Of a stretch of 64,000 nt of DNA, positions 12,067-23,050 are shown one piece after another. Origin of the DNA: Circinella minor (Eukaryota > Mucoromycota > Mucoromycetes > Mucorales > Lichtheimiaceae); assembly GCA_016758965.1 (NCBI GenBank), contig JAEPRB010000073.1, positions 1 through 64,000 of the forward strand, written 5' to 3'. Position 1 is the stretch's first letter; each line of letters starts with the position of its first letter. Position numbers and translations under genes: made by a program. The notes under the pieces were generated by a model. It was not told the DNA's origin, made no database searches, and was given only the letters and a program-made list of their open reading frames with translations.

Positions 12067-12254
12067 AACATAGTGTGCAGTGGGTATATTAGACGTCCAC
12101 ATTGAATATATATCTATATATTGTTCTTTACATTGTAATCTTGTCTCCCCTGTTAAGCACGCAGTCCACCAACGCCTGTGGTACGCGGGGCTGCTAATAA
12201 AATATTTATTACTGAGGCTACTCATCTCTATAAAAAAAACATAGTGTGCAGTGG
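12067..12254 (+). mobile_element. Short poly-A retroposon (SINE-like) with 17-bp target-site duplication
   Basis: Identical direct repeats AACATAGTGTGCAGTGG (12067-12083 and 12238-12254) flank a 154-bp insert at 12084-12237 that ends in CTATAAAAAAA. A long target duplication directly after an A-tail is the signature of LINE-type target-primed reverse transcription. Removing one repeat copy and the insert restores the reading frame of the gene A exon (LPLHTMLDKTVAKE). I could not match the insert to a tRNA, 5S, 7SL or snRNA, and no pol III A/B boxes are obvious. It may be a 5'-truncated retrocopy rather than a true SINE. Confidence 0.75.
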
Positions 12255-12912
12255 TAATTTCTGCAACCTATTCGAAATGCCTCATATTAGCATAATGTGC
12301 AAACTATTTCGGATAAAAATTCATATACTGACAAAGCCGCAAATCCAAACAAAATACTAGATTCTGCACCGGATTCGTCATCCATCAATGTGACAAGATC
12401 TCGAATGTAAGCATTATTCTTTGCACCTCTTGTTTCGCTTACGTGCTTTGCTATTTTTTTGTAAATCTGTTAAGAACAACTCAATTAGAAATCAATTCAA
12501 ATAGCCTGAAAACATTAAATAATACGTACGTACACACAACAATTTACTAACAGCTAACGCTCTCTTGTTACCAAACCCTTTGCCATTATCATATAATGCA
12601 CTAGTTAAATCTTTATATAGATGATTTAATAATTCATCCGCTAAACAGCTTCGCATTAAATCTGAACGCTCAAATTCTTTAAGTAGTAAAATATTTTGTA
12701 AGGCTCTAAAAAAAGTTATATATCATCATGAGTATATAATACAATTACTGTTAGATGACTGTTGTTGGATGGTTATACATACAAAACTTCGTGGATATTG
12801 GTTTCCAAATACACCCCGTCCTTAGTACCCGCCTTTTTGGTAGCTTCATGGCGGTACGAGTTAAAAATATCCTCAAGTGCTAGATCACGCTTCTTCTTGG
12901 TGGAAGTCTCTT

Positions 12913-12985
12913 ATACTGTCATCCCTCGATCTAACGATATCACCTGTGAGACCAAAAGGCCATCGTTATATCGAATAATCTTTAT
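12913..12985. repeat. MITE fragment of the TATAACGAT family, inside a gene A exon
   Basis: Begins ACTGTCATCCCTCGATCTAA and contains inverted CGATATC/GCCATCGTTATATCG words like the repeats at 3838 and 13508. In the gene A frame the sequence reads through without a stop except TAA at its 3' junction. This suggests insertion into coding sequence. The right border is not clear. Confidence 0.45.
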
Positions 12986-13507
12986 AGCGAACTCCTGATC
13001 TGAGCCATAATCATCGGGTAAAGTCCTATTTATATGTATCTGTATCTAATATGTCTTGCAAAAAGAGAAAGATCTAAAACATTATATCGTTCATACCGTA
13101 TATAAGTTATAAAAATATAACAATTATTTTTTATCTTTGCACTTACATTCTTCTTTATCAAATATGTTTTGACTTATTCTTTCTAATTGAATTGCAACCA
13201 CATTATCACATATAATTAATGGTGATGGCCCATATGAAAAAAAAAAAAGCGAATATCTTACCAACTGCCAAAAACTGGCTAGTGCTATGAAGCCATGTAA
13301 AATGGTAAAAAACAAATCCGATTTTATAAAAAAAAAAAAAGAAGCAGAAGCAGGATATCGCTGGGGGAGGTTCTTCTTGGAAACGACAACGCTTGAAGAT
13401 AAATTTGCTTAAATTCTTGACAAAAAAAGTTTAAGAACTAAAGTCAGAAGAACAAAAAATGTCTAGTAACAAGTATTATTCCCTTTTTCAAAATACAAGT
13501 ATATCAT

Positions 13508-13662
13508 TTGTTCACTCGATATAATGATATTTTTGCTGAAGCATTACCGGATATCATTATAGAAAATTAATGATATTTCCCTCCTTAATCTGTCTTGGAC
13601 CCCAAAAACACTATCGCTATATCGAAATATCGAAATATTGTTATGGCGAGTCGCGACGGTAT
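13508..13662. mobile_element. Small TA-rich MITE of the TATAACGAT family
   Basis: Inverted ends read CACTCGATATAATGATATTT on the left and, in reverse complement from the right, TACCGTCGCGACTCGCCATA. The interior includes a GGACCCCAAAAACACTATCG motif. It resembles the fragments at 3838-3924, 12913-12985 and 45250-45285. No coding capacity is seen, and the exact left border is uncertain. Confidence 0.5.
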
Positions 13663-14237
13663 TATCAATTTTCTTGATTATATCGCTATCATATTTCTTC
13701 TTCATCTTCTATTGTCTTTCTTTTTACGGTCTAGAGATTTAGAGTAATGAAATGTAAGTCAAATATGCAACTTACAGCAAAATAAGCTTCAATACTAAAC
13801 CCTTACCAATGTGTTGACGTTTACTGTTACTAACTGTCGCCATTACTATTACTGATATTGTTGATACGTAATGTTATTATTATCTTTCAAATTTTGAGAG
13901 TTATGTAATCTGAGCGCAGACATACTGGTTTCTTGTTCTAAATTTACCATCTTCTCTTATTATGATTATAAAAAACACCACGTCAATAGTTATAGTAAGA
14001 TATCAAGCTCTTCCTTGAGCACGAAGGCACGAGAAGTTTTGAAAAAAATCAAAATAATTCTTACTTTATTTTTCATTCATTTGGTAATAATTTCAACGAA
14101 TGTTTTTGCTTTTTTTTGGTAAAAGTAATTGTTAACATGAATGGAACTAGCTTTCTAAACTATAATGAAGTTAAAAGTTTGAATTATTTTTTTTTTAAAA
14201 AAAAACAAGTCAGTATTTTATTCCTTTTACTTTCACT

Positions 14238-14425
14238 TCACTTTACCTTTAAAGAATATTCGCAAGCATCAAGTGCGCGGGATTTGTTTGAATTGACTTT
14301 CACCATGTTTCTCAGTTCTTTTATATTTTTAGAATACGCGAAATGTGCATTACATCTAAAAGCTTCTTGATGAGCAAGCACAAAACAAAAGCCGCACTTG
14401 GTTATTGCGCAAAAAGTAAATGATC
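14238..14425 (-). pseudogene. Isolated coding-like fragment, unknown
   Basis: The minus strand holds a stop-to-stop frame of about 60 codons with protein-like content, including KCGFCFVLAHQEAFRCNAHF and KELRNMVKVNSNKSRAL. It ends at a possible donor (AAG|GTAAAG). No start or partner exon is convincing. A separate plus-strand coding-like scrap lies near 14558-14652 (GFIKNAEVGSTKIPVACT). Both look like relics in the accessory island. I cannot name a family. Confidence 0.25.
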
Positions 14426-14429
14426 ACAC

Positions 14430-16965
14430 TGTTTTGAAAGAGCGTGATATAATTGTCTAGCACGGTGTTGGGATCATTGAATAAATAAATAAGGGAGCTG
14501 CAGTATGTCAGAAACCATATATAGTATTTATATTTGATACAAATTTCTTTAATGCAGGTTTTATTAAAAATGCAGAAGTCGGATCCACTAAAATACCTGT
14601 AGCTTGTACTGTAAGATGTGAGTCGGAATCTAAATTAGATAAAAATGGATAAATAGGGCTACCCAGAAGGTTGATTATAGCTCTTGATTTTTACCGTGCC
14701 ATTTTTTTTAACTATGGGAAGTCTCATTAGAAACCAAAATAGATATAAGAACGACATATAGGACTGGAAAAATAGGTGTTTCCAAATATTGCTTACATGT
14801 AGATACTATCATCTATACCAAAAAATATTCAAATGATTTCCAGGCTCTTGTTGAATCGCAACTACCAAGTAAAAAATACAACATCATTCACCATTCTTAA
14901 TAAAAAAAAAAGTTTAGACGCTCTAAAAGAAGAGTCGTAGAAAATACTGGGGGAAATAGCTGAGATACGTATTAAAAGGTATTATGAAAACTGACCAACA
15001 GAGGGAAAGAAAGAAAAGTAGGAAAGTACGTACGTATCAACTCTTTTTATCTTTTTCTTTATAAAAAACCCTGTATAGTACTTCACAGATTTATCTATGG
15101 CTCATAAAATTTTGACATTCTTACGTAATGGTGGGGAGTATCATTACCTGTCCGATGTTTAAAATATTTCAATTTTTGAGAAATGGCAGTTTAAGTCTGT
15201 AGGTATTCACCTTATAGCATAAAATGCTTTATTAATAGTCACGAAGAATTGTGTTTGATCATGTAATATAAAAAATTAATAAATTGATATAAATTATTCG
15301 TCAAAATACGTTACATGCCCTTTCTTCAGATTTGAAGTATTTATTAAGGAAGCATATGTTTGACTTGGTGAAACATAAATTGATAAAACTACAAGTTTAT
15401 AAATTGAAAAATATCATTGAAGTGCCTAATAGTTTTTAATAATAGAAAAGATAATTTACATGTACATGACTACATCATGCTGTTGTTTTCATTTGAAGTG
15501 TCAAGAGGATCATCATACTGATAATAATTAATAACGTAAGAAAAACTGCAGTATGATGTATTATCAAATTCATAAATATCTATATAAATAAATAATAATG
15601 ATTTATACGTAATGGTGTAGTACTGTAATTGTTAATTAAGATACAAGTCAAATTCATATAAGATTGGGGAATCGTAGCAACAAACAAAAACACGTAACCA
15701 ACCGATCTCCTTATGCTGCTTATCTTTCCTTTGTGAGCTCATTATATGGATCATTAATTAAAATTAAAAACATTGAAATTTATCAATGTTGGTGACAATA
15801 TTGCATGGTTACGAAGATTCCTGGAACATCGAGATATAAAACTGATTTTTATCGTTCTGACTGTATACAAATAATAATTGTTGTCATGTATTATATATTA
15901 CTTACGTTAAGCGAACAATAAACAAAGAGACCCCCTATCATCATAATTAACAAAGATGAGACATTAAATTACAAAGTACTTTGTCGAAAATGTAATGTAC
16001 GATTATTAAATATAGCATTTAGCAACAGAAGAACAAGAAAAGATATAAAATAAAAATAAAAATAAATAGCTCGTATGAGTATATTTGATATGGAGGATCA
16101 ATTTTTTTTCCTTCTATATACGAGTTTAAGGGATTTACTTCCACCAAACCCTTTAAAATATTTATTAGTTAAAAGTAGTTCTTTCCAGTCAACTCAAGAG
16201 AAGAAAATTAGGTGGTAACCTAATAACGACAACCACACTATTTTCTACCAGAGCCGTTTATTTTTTCTTTTTTTTCAATCTTTATAGGTAGTTTATTCTA
16301 AGCTTCTCATAACCATATTTAACAGAAAGTTACAATAATTGGATCATCAATTTCAAAGACGTTGTGGTGCTTACCTTGGGGTATTTTATTTGTGTATGTT
16401 GACTGGATACGAAAACCTGATAATAAATAAATCGTCTTTCTTCTCAATGTCAAAGCAGGAGGACATCACCAATGAAATCATCTCTTTTCTGATATTCTTT
16501 AAAAGACACATGCACATTGTTGAACTCTGGCTTGGATAACAAAAAAAAAAAAAGTTGTTTGAGAACAAAGGTGCCACCAACAAGTAGTCATAGTAACACG
16601 ATGTATTAGGGTAGTGGTGGTTTAATTTAAAATCTTTTTTTTTTTTATGACGTTTTTCAAATAAACAAATCATTGTACCTTATCTAATATTATACTTGTA
16701 ACAAACTTCAAACATGCTTATCACTTGACTTTCTGGAAGAATTTCGGCTTATCATTGGTGTACAAGACGTGTTGTCAAGTAAATAAAAAAAAAGTTGCAG
16801 GTGATCGCCTTATCCATAATTGTATAAATCTCAGACATTTTTATTTTTGCTGTATTATAAAAAGAAGGGTATTTTTTTTAAGGTACACACACACACGACC
16901 TCACGTTTTTTTTTTCTATTCTTTTCTGAAACAATTTTTTACAAAAAAATAATAATAGTTAATAA
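14430..16965. other. Intergenic, transition from accessory island to core genes
   Basis: AT-rich DNA with scattered short open frames and no convincing gene, RNA or element beyond the scrap near 14.6 kb. The last few hundred bases, with T-rich runs, presumably hold the promoter of the choline kinase gene. I see no specific motif I would name. Confidence 0.4.
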
Positions 16966-18725
16966 ATGGCAGTCGAGACGGAAACAGCACCTTTGCAAAG
17001 AATGGTAAGCACACCGCAATCCATTCCACACTCTCATAACAACATCAACAAAGAGTCATTTGGAATTTCTTTAGATATTCCTTCATGTTCTGCGAAAATC
17101 GATCTCAGGCAAGTATTATATATGCTTTTTTTTTTCTTTTACTTTTCCTTCTCGCCAATATTTTCAAACTTTCAAATTTCAACTTGCATGCTTCTCTTAC
17201 TCCCTCTCTCCCTTCCTCTTCAAAAAAAAAAAAAAAAAGAAAGTTAGAAATATAAGCTTTTTTTTATTTTTGTTAGTCATGTTGATCACAACAATAATAA
17301 TAACTCAAACATGAAACAAATTTTATTTATATAGTGCTTTAGAAGGTGAAGCTCTTGAACATGCAGTTGTCAAATTATTACGAACTTTATTCCCCGGTTT
17401 AGTAAGTTTACATCAAAAAATCATTATGGAACGAGTAACTATTGCTTTATCAAAGTAAGAATATATAAACTTTAAATTTTCTGTTTCTGAGGGTTTAGAG
17501 AAAAAAAAAGAGAGGGAAACAGGAAACGAGAGAAGATAAAAGAAGAGAATAGAAGCAGAAAAGATAAAATAAGGTTGAAATATAAAGAGTGATAGGTAAA
17601 AAGAGTGAATGTAGATTCCAGAAAAGTAATTTTTTAACACAATAATGACAACAAATAACTCCTCTTTTTAATAATCATTATTCAAAAAAAAAAACCATAT
17701 AAAATAATAGTTCAATTTTCATTGTGACGATTGGTAAAAGTAAATTATTGTTACGAGTTTATGGACTAGGTTGTGAAGATTTTATTGATCGAAAAAGTGA
17801 ACTTCAATGGTTGGCACGCCTGTCAAAACTAAAGCTTAGTCCGCGCTTATTGGCCATTTTTGGTAATGGACGTTTTGAAGAATATTTACCATCCACTACT
17901 CTTCTTCCCAATGATATTCGTGATCCTTTGATTTCACGTCAATTAGCTCCTCGTATCCGTGAATTACATTCCGTTGTTGATATTTATCCACCTCCTACAG
18001 TATCATCCAAAGAAAGTCAGTTAGCATCCACTGTATGGCAACGAAGCGTAGATCGGTGGTATCAAACATTAGAAACCGTGGAAAACTTACCTGAAAAACT
18101 TAATTTGGAAATTCTGGGTCATGAAATTGCTCAGGCTAAATCAATGTTAATTAAAAGTAATAGTCCCATTGTATTTGGACATGGTGATGTAAGTAATTAT
18201 ATATTTGTAGCCAGATGGGCATATATTATCATGTGGAATTGAAACCAATTTTTTATTTATTTTATATTTTTCTCACGGTTGTAATATGTATAAATATATA
18301 TATATATATATCATTATTAGACACAATATGGTAATATACTTCGATTGACCGGATCCAATGATTTAGTATTGGTTGATTTTGAATATTCTGGATATAATCC
18401 TCGTGGATTAGATCTGGTTAATCATTTCTGTGAATGGACGTATGATTATCAAAGTGAAACTGTTTCTGCACAGATGCAATGGGAACTTTTTCCTTCTATC
18501 GAAAAGCAACGTAATTTCTTAACAGCCTATATTGGTAATAGAGAGAGCGATGTGGATGTGGATACACTTTTACAAGAAGCTTCAGATTGGATTTTAGGGA
18601 ATCATATTTATTGGGCACTTTGGGGAATGGTTCAAGCAACTCGAAGTGATATTGATTATGATTATTGGGCTTATTCTTTCTGTCGTCTTGATGCTTTCCG
18701 TAAAGAACTTGAATCTCGCAAGTAA
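16966..18725 (+). CDS. Choline/ethanolamine kinase
   Basis: Exons 16966-17108, 17335-17454, 17711-18188 and 18321-18725 join to 381 codons. It should phosphorylate choline or ethanolamine with ATP, the first step of the Kennedy pathway to phosphatidylcholine or phosphatidylethanolamine. The catalytic Brenner-type motif reads VFGHGDTQYGNILRL; the second exon-4 motif is LVLVDFEYSGYNPRGLDLVN followed by HFCEW, both diagnostic. Two oddities: the usual HND is HGD, and the glycine/threonine loop expected before the first strand is shortened to LSNSIFIVTIGKSKLLLR. The first intron must use a GC donor (CAG|GCAAGT) to keep the frame. I cannot tell choline from ethanolamine preference. Confidence 0.9.
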
Positions 18726-19572
18726 AAAAAAAAAACAATCTCCCATTCATATAATCTTATTCTTATTATTGTTTTATCTTCTTCTTCTTCTTCTCCTTCT
18801 TTTCCCTGTTAACGTTTTCTATGTATATTCTTTCTATATTCTTTTTTTTTTCAACCATATTGGACGCACCGACATCTGTACAACACATTTTATACACATA
18901 AGAAGTTTTTGGTTCTTCTTAACTATCTTTTTCTATCTATATTCGTTAATTTAACTTTTTAACATTTATTTGTTCTTTATTATTATATTTACTTAATAAA
19001 ATTATTTATATATATATATATATATCATTGTAAAATAATTAAATTAAAAAACAAAAAAAGGAACAACTTTTGTTCGGGTTTAAGATAAATAAATAATATC
19101 AAGGGATTATAGTGATTCAATTTTATATGATTGGAAAGTTACAAGGATATTTATTATAATTGACTATTCTACTACAAGGGGTAAAAATATTACTATTTCT
19201 TTTATTAAAAATTTACTTAAAAGTCGATAAGAGCTAATTTATTCTTATTCTAGAGTATTTGTATTACATAGTTTTATTTATTTATATTTTAACAATACTA
19301 TGACGTATATGTATTTTGTATCATTCAGCCTTCTTTATGAATGATGAATTGAATGGAGGGGTGTGTAAGCCATCTTGAATCGCAGTTTTAATCAGGTTTT
19401 TTTTACAGAAAAAGAGTTAAATAAAAAAAAAGCCCTGTCATTTTCAATTGAGAGGGAGTGAAAAAAAAAGGCCAATACATTAAAGAGCTCTCTTTTTTTT
19501 TTGTCTCTTGCTCCCTTTATTTGCTTTTTTTTTTTTTCGCGCCACACAACTATTTTTTTATTGGCTCAAGCC
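18726..19572. other. Intergenic between choline kinase and HAP2 gene
   Basis: T-rich 3' flank, a (TA)n run near 19007-19025, then pyrimidine-rich sequence before the HAP2 start. No gene seen. It holds the terminator of one gene and the promoter of the next, without motifs I can name. Confidence 0.5.
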
Positions 19573-20637
19573 ATGACCGACAATAATAATAACTCACAGC
19601 CACTACTTCATCATCATTCCCACGAGGTATATGGTCCCAATCCAACCTTGGCAGCAGCAGCAGCAGCTGCTGCTGCTTCATCATTTGAACAATCTCAAGT
19701 TGAAACTTATGATCAACGACCTACTTCACAACAACATTTAAGCTATTCACAATCTACTTATCCTATGGTAATAATAATAATAATATTTTATATTTTATAT
19801 TATACTTTATTTTTATTTTTTTTATTAGAAAAATAAACTTTTAAGAGATTTATGCGTGCACGCGTCTATGTAAAAAAAACTAAAAAAAAAAAAAAAAAAA
19901 AACATTTTCTTTCTTTATATATATATTTCGTTTTGTTAAAAATAGACTTCAATGATGTCATCACCACCACCTCCACAACAAAGACAATTACATCGTCCAT
20001 CAGAGCAACAACAACAAGCACAGCAACAACAACCTCCTATGACAACGTTTCATCAAAGAACACCTCCACCACAACAAGTACCAACTACAGCTGAACCAGT
20101 GGAAGAACCGTTATATGTTAATGCTAAACAATATCATCGTATATTGAAACGACGTGCTGCTAGAGCTAGACTTGAAGAAATGAATAAGGCTGCAAGAGCA
20201 CGGAAACCGTACCTGCATGAAAGTCGTCATCGACACGCAATGCGACGTCCAAGAGGCCCTGGTGGTCGATTTCTGAGTAAAATATCAATCATTCTTTTAA
20301 AAAAATTATTCAATGGTAAAAAAAAAAAAAAGGAACTAAATCTTTCTATTTATATTTAGCTGCACAAGAAGTTGCAGATTTAGAAAAAGAAGGAAAATTA
20401 CCATCACAACAACAACAACAGCAGCAGCAGCAGCAGCAACAACAACAACAACAACAAACTGATGAGCAACATGAAAAGGTAGAAACAGATTTAAATAATT
20501 TAAAAAATGAAGATAAAAAGTCCACACCTCATATCAGTCCACATCCAACTTCGTATACAACTGAAGCGTCATCAGGATGGAATGAACATATGGGATATAA
20601 TCCATCAAATCCTCCTTCACAACAACAACGACAGTAA
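19573..20637 (+). CDS. HAP2: CCAAT-binding factor subunit HAP2/NF-YA
   Basis: Exons 19573-19767, 19946-20276 and 20360-20637 give 267 codons. NF-YA proteins bind CCAAT boxes as a trimer with the histone-fold subunits HAP3 and HAP5. The subunit-association helix is visible as [20 protein letters not shown], and the DNA-binding segment follows as [20 protein letters not shown]. An intron splits the codon right after GRFL; the next exon gives [15 protein letters not shown]. The rest is low complexity: poly-Ala near residue 30 and long Gln runs after the conserved core. The ATG at 19573 is chosen because the frame is open and in phase with the core. It converges on the cyclophilin gene, with 277 bp between the stops. 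Confidence 0.93.
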
Positions 20638-20914
20638 TAATAATAACAACAAAAACAATACAATTAATCATCGTAATAATAATAATAATAATAATAATAA
20701 TCATATACATCAATCATCCAATATACCGCATTTCTCTCTCTCTCTCTCATTTCTTCTTCTCTTCGTTCCATTTCCCCCTCCCCATTTCTTTATGTTTTTA
20801 AATGATATTTTTTTTTCAATATCACTACAAAAAGAAACGGAGAACATTCGCTGTAAAAGATCTATTATATTTGTAGACCTCTGTGCAATATACAATAATG
20901 AATCTATTTATTAT

Positions 20915-23050
20915 TTAAAAGTTATCAAAGTTTCCATATCCACTCATTTGTTTTTTAACCTTTTTGTTCTTTGGAATTTGTTCAGAAAGATCATCTATTT
21001 CTTTACTTGTAGTTGTACTAGTAGTAGTAGTAGCTTGAAGGTATCTACCAACACCTTTACCTTCATTACTACTAGTAATATTAGTAACAGGTTTTGGTTT
21101 AGAACTAGATGATGGTACACCTCTCTTTTTTGGATCACCTGTATTAAGACCAAACCAACCCATAGCATCTTCTTTTTCTTCTTTTCTCCTTCGTTCTGCT
21201 TCTTCTTCATCTGCATTAGCTTCATGAGCTAATTTTCGTTTCAATCGTCCTTGATATTCTTCAAATGGATCAACAAATACAGATACTTCTTTAATACGAA
21301 TATCACGTTCAGGTCTATCATTATCATTTACAGGAATAGCTTCCATTTTGTTTAATACATCCAGTCCACCTACAATACGACCAAAAATAGTATGTTTTCC
21401 ATCCAAATGTGTACATGGACGATAAGTAATAAAACTAAAAAAATAAAAAGAATTTAATAATGAATTGTATTATAAATATCAATATAAAACATAAACTAAA
21501 TTCGTAACTTACAATTGAGACCCATTTGTATCTTTTCCTCGATTTGCCATACTAAGAATACCACGATCATCATGAGATAAAGTTGATTTAATTTGATCTG
21601 GAAAATAAGATTTCCAATAAGATTCACCCCCTTTACCAGTACCAGTTGGATCACCACCTTGAATCTAATTCAATATGTTATATTTATTTATTAGTAAAAT
21701 TTATAAAAAAAAAAACTAAGAAACTATTAATTGAAAATATATCTTTTACCATAAAATTTTTAATACTACGATGAAATACAGTATCATTATAATAACCAGA
21801 TTTAGCTAAAAGAATAAAATTATGACATGCTTGTGGTATCTATTAAAATAAAATTAATTTTCATCATAATATCATATATATATATATACTTATAGTTATT
21901 CAATAAAACAAAACACTATACCTTATCACAATACAACTCCAAATTCAAATTTCCAAAGTTTGTAACGAGTCGAGCATAACCTTTTGCTTTGATACGTTTA
22001 TACATAAATAAATCTTCATCATATAAAGCTTTTTCATTCACTGTTACAGGTGTTACAGCTGATGATGTAAAAGATGCAGCAACACGACCCGTTGAAAAAT
22101 GAGCTGCATTATAAGCTTCATTTGATTTTTTTTGTTCGAAATGAGGTTTACTTTTATCTTTTGGTGCTTTCTTTATCATTGCACCTTCTCCAGTTGTTGT
22201 CGTTGTATTAGATCCATTTTCTTCTCCTTCACTTTCATCTTTTTTCTTTTTCTGTAATTCAGCTAATACTCGTCCAGTAGATCCAAGTCCCTTTACATTA
22301 ATATTATTAATAGATTCTCTTTTTGCACGTTCTTCAGCTAAAATACATGAACATATAGTTAGTTATAATCTACGTGTAATGAAAACATAATTGTTTTTAT
22401 TTTTTATATCTTACCTTCATCCACGACTTTCAAATCCTTGTTTATATAATGAAAGTTTGACATATTACGTTTATCTAAATTATGAGGATCCTTTATATTA
22501 TATAAATTATATTAACATACTATCCCATATAATTATTAGTAACAAAAAAAAAAGTGTTCTTTACCTGAATCATAATAATATCTTTTCTAGTAAATGGTTC
22601 ATCAGTTAATAGATCCCTCATATATTTAGCCTTGATATTTAATCGTTCAATTGTATCATAAGCAAATACATTGCCTGTTGTTTTGATGGCCGCAATCGCT
22701 GTATGATCTGAAAACACCTTGTATGTCACAGGACAATAAAATTCATCCTTATCATTCTTATGAAAATGTAATGTAATAAGATTTTTCGTTTCGAGTTTTT
22801 CACCTGTAACAGGATTGGTACCATATTTTTTTATATAAGGTATAATATGGACCAAATCGAAAATGATGCCGTCTGGTGTACAAACTGGATGCTCAAAAGG
22901 TTGAAGTGATAATGAACAACAATAAAAAGGTAATCGTTTAAATCCTGCATTGCCTGCTCGACCTGTTGTACCAGAAGAAGCTGAATGTTGTCCTACTTCA
23001 CCACTCCATTCAGAATGTGTAATATATAGTTTATCAGTCCATTTACCCAT
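20915..23050 (-). CDS. U-box cyclophilin of the PPIL2/Cyp60 type
   Basis: Exons 23050-22565, 22490-22415, about 22336 (or 22316)-21922, 21839-21750, 21664-21513 and 21434-20915. The N-terminal half is the U-box ([20 protein letters not shown] and [16 protein letters not shown]), expected to give E3 ubiquitin-ligase activity. The C-terminal half is a peptidyl-prolyl isomerase domain: [38 protein letters not shown] and [19 protein letters not shown]2 proteins are nuclear and linked to the spliceosome. The start [15 protein letters not shown] is typical. One base seems missing in an A-run near 22322. The homologous frame EERAKRES breaks unless an alternative acceptor at 22316 is used, which gives 572 codons. 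Confidence 0.92.

Larger units (their letters stand above)
11609..13020 (-). pseudogene. Gene A: decayed member of an unnamed gene family, with PD...ExK-like motif
   Basis: Exons in gene order: about 13020-12783, 12705-12534, 12466-12329, 12260-11966 (interrupted by a retroposon) and 11892 to the transposon border. Joined in phase they read ...LEDIFNSYRHEATKKAG..., ...RSDLMRSCLADELLNHLY..., ...YIRDLVTLMDDESGAES..., then ETELWSSVFDSIL and EFLQAHPDALICEVNQ, followed after seven residues by GFGEIK. The PD in HPDALI and the E-I-K about 20 residues later resemble a PD-(D/E)XK nuclease core; this is inference. Lesions: a TAA at the 5' MITE junction, the retroposon, an A-run frameshift at 11980-11986, TAA at 11735, TGA/TAA at 11708-11703, and the CACTA-like insertion. 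The true 5' end is not visible. Confidence 0.55.

Noticed and set aside
12084..12237. Retroposon insert as a tRNA-, 5S-, 7SL- or snRNA-derived element
   Set aside because: I could not match it to any of these RNAs by eye; A and B boxes are not evident.
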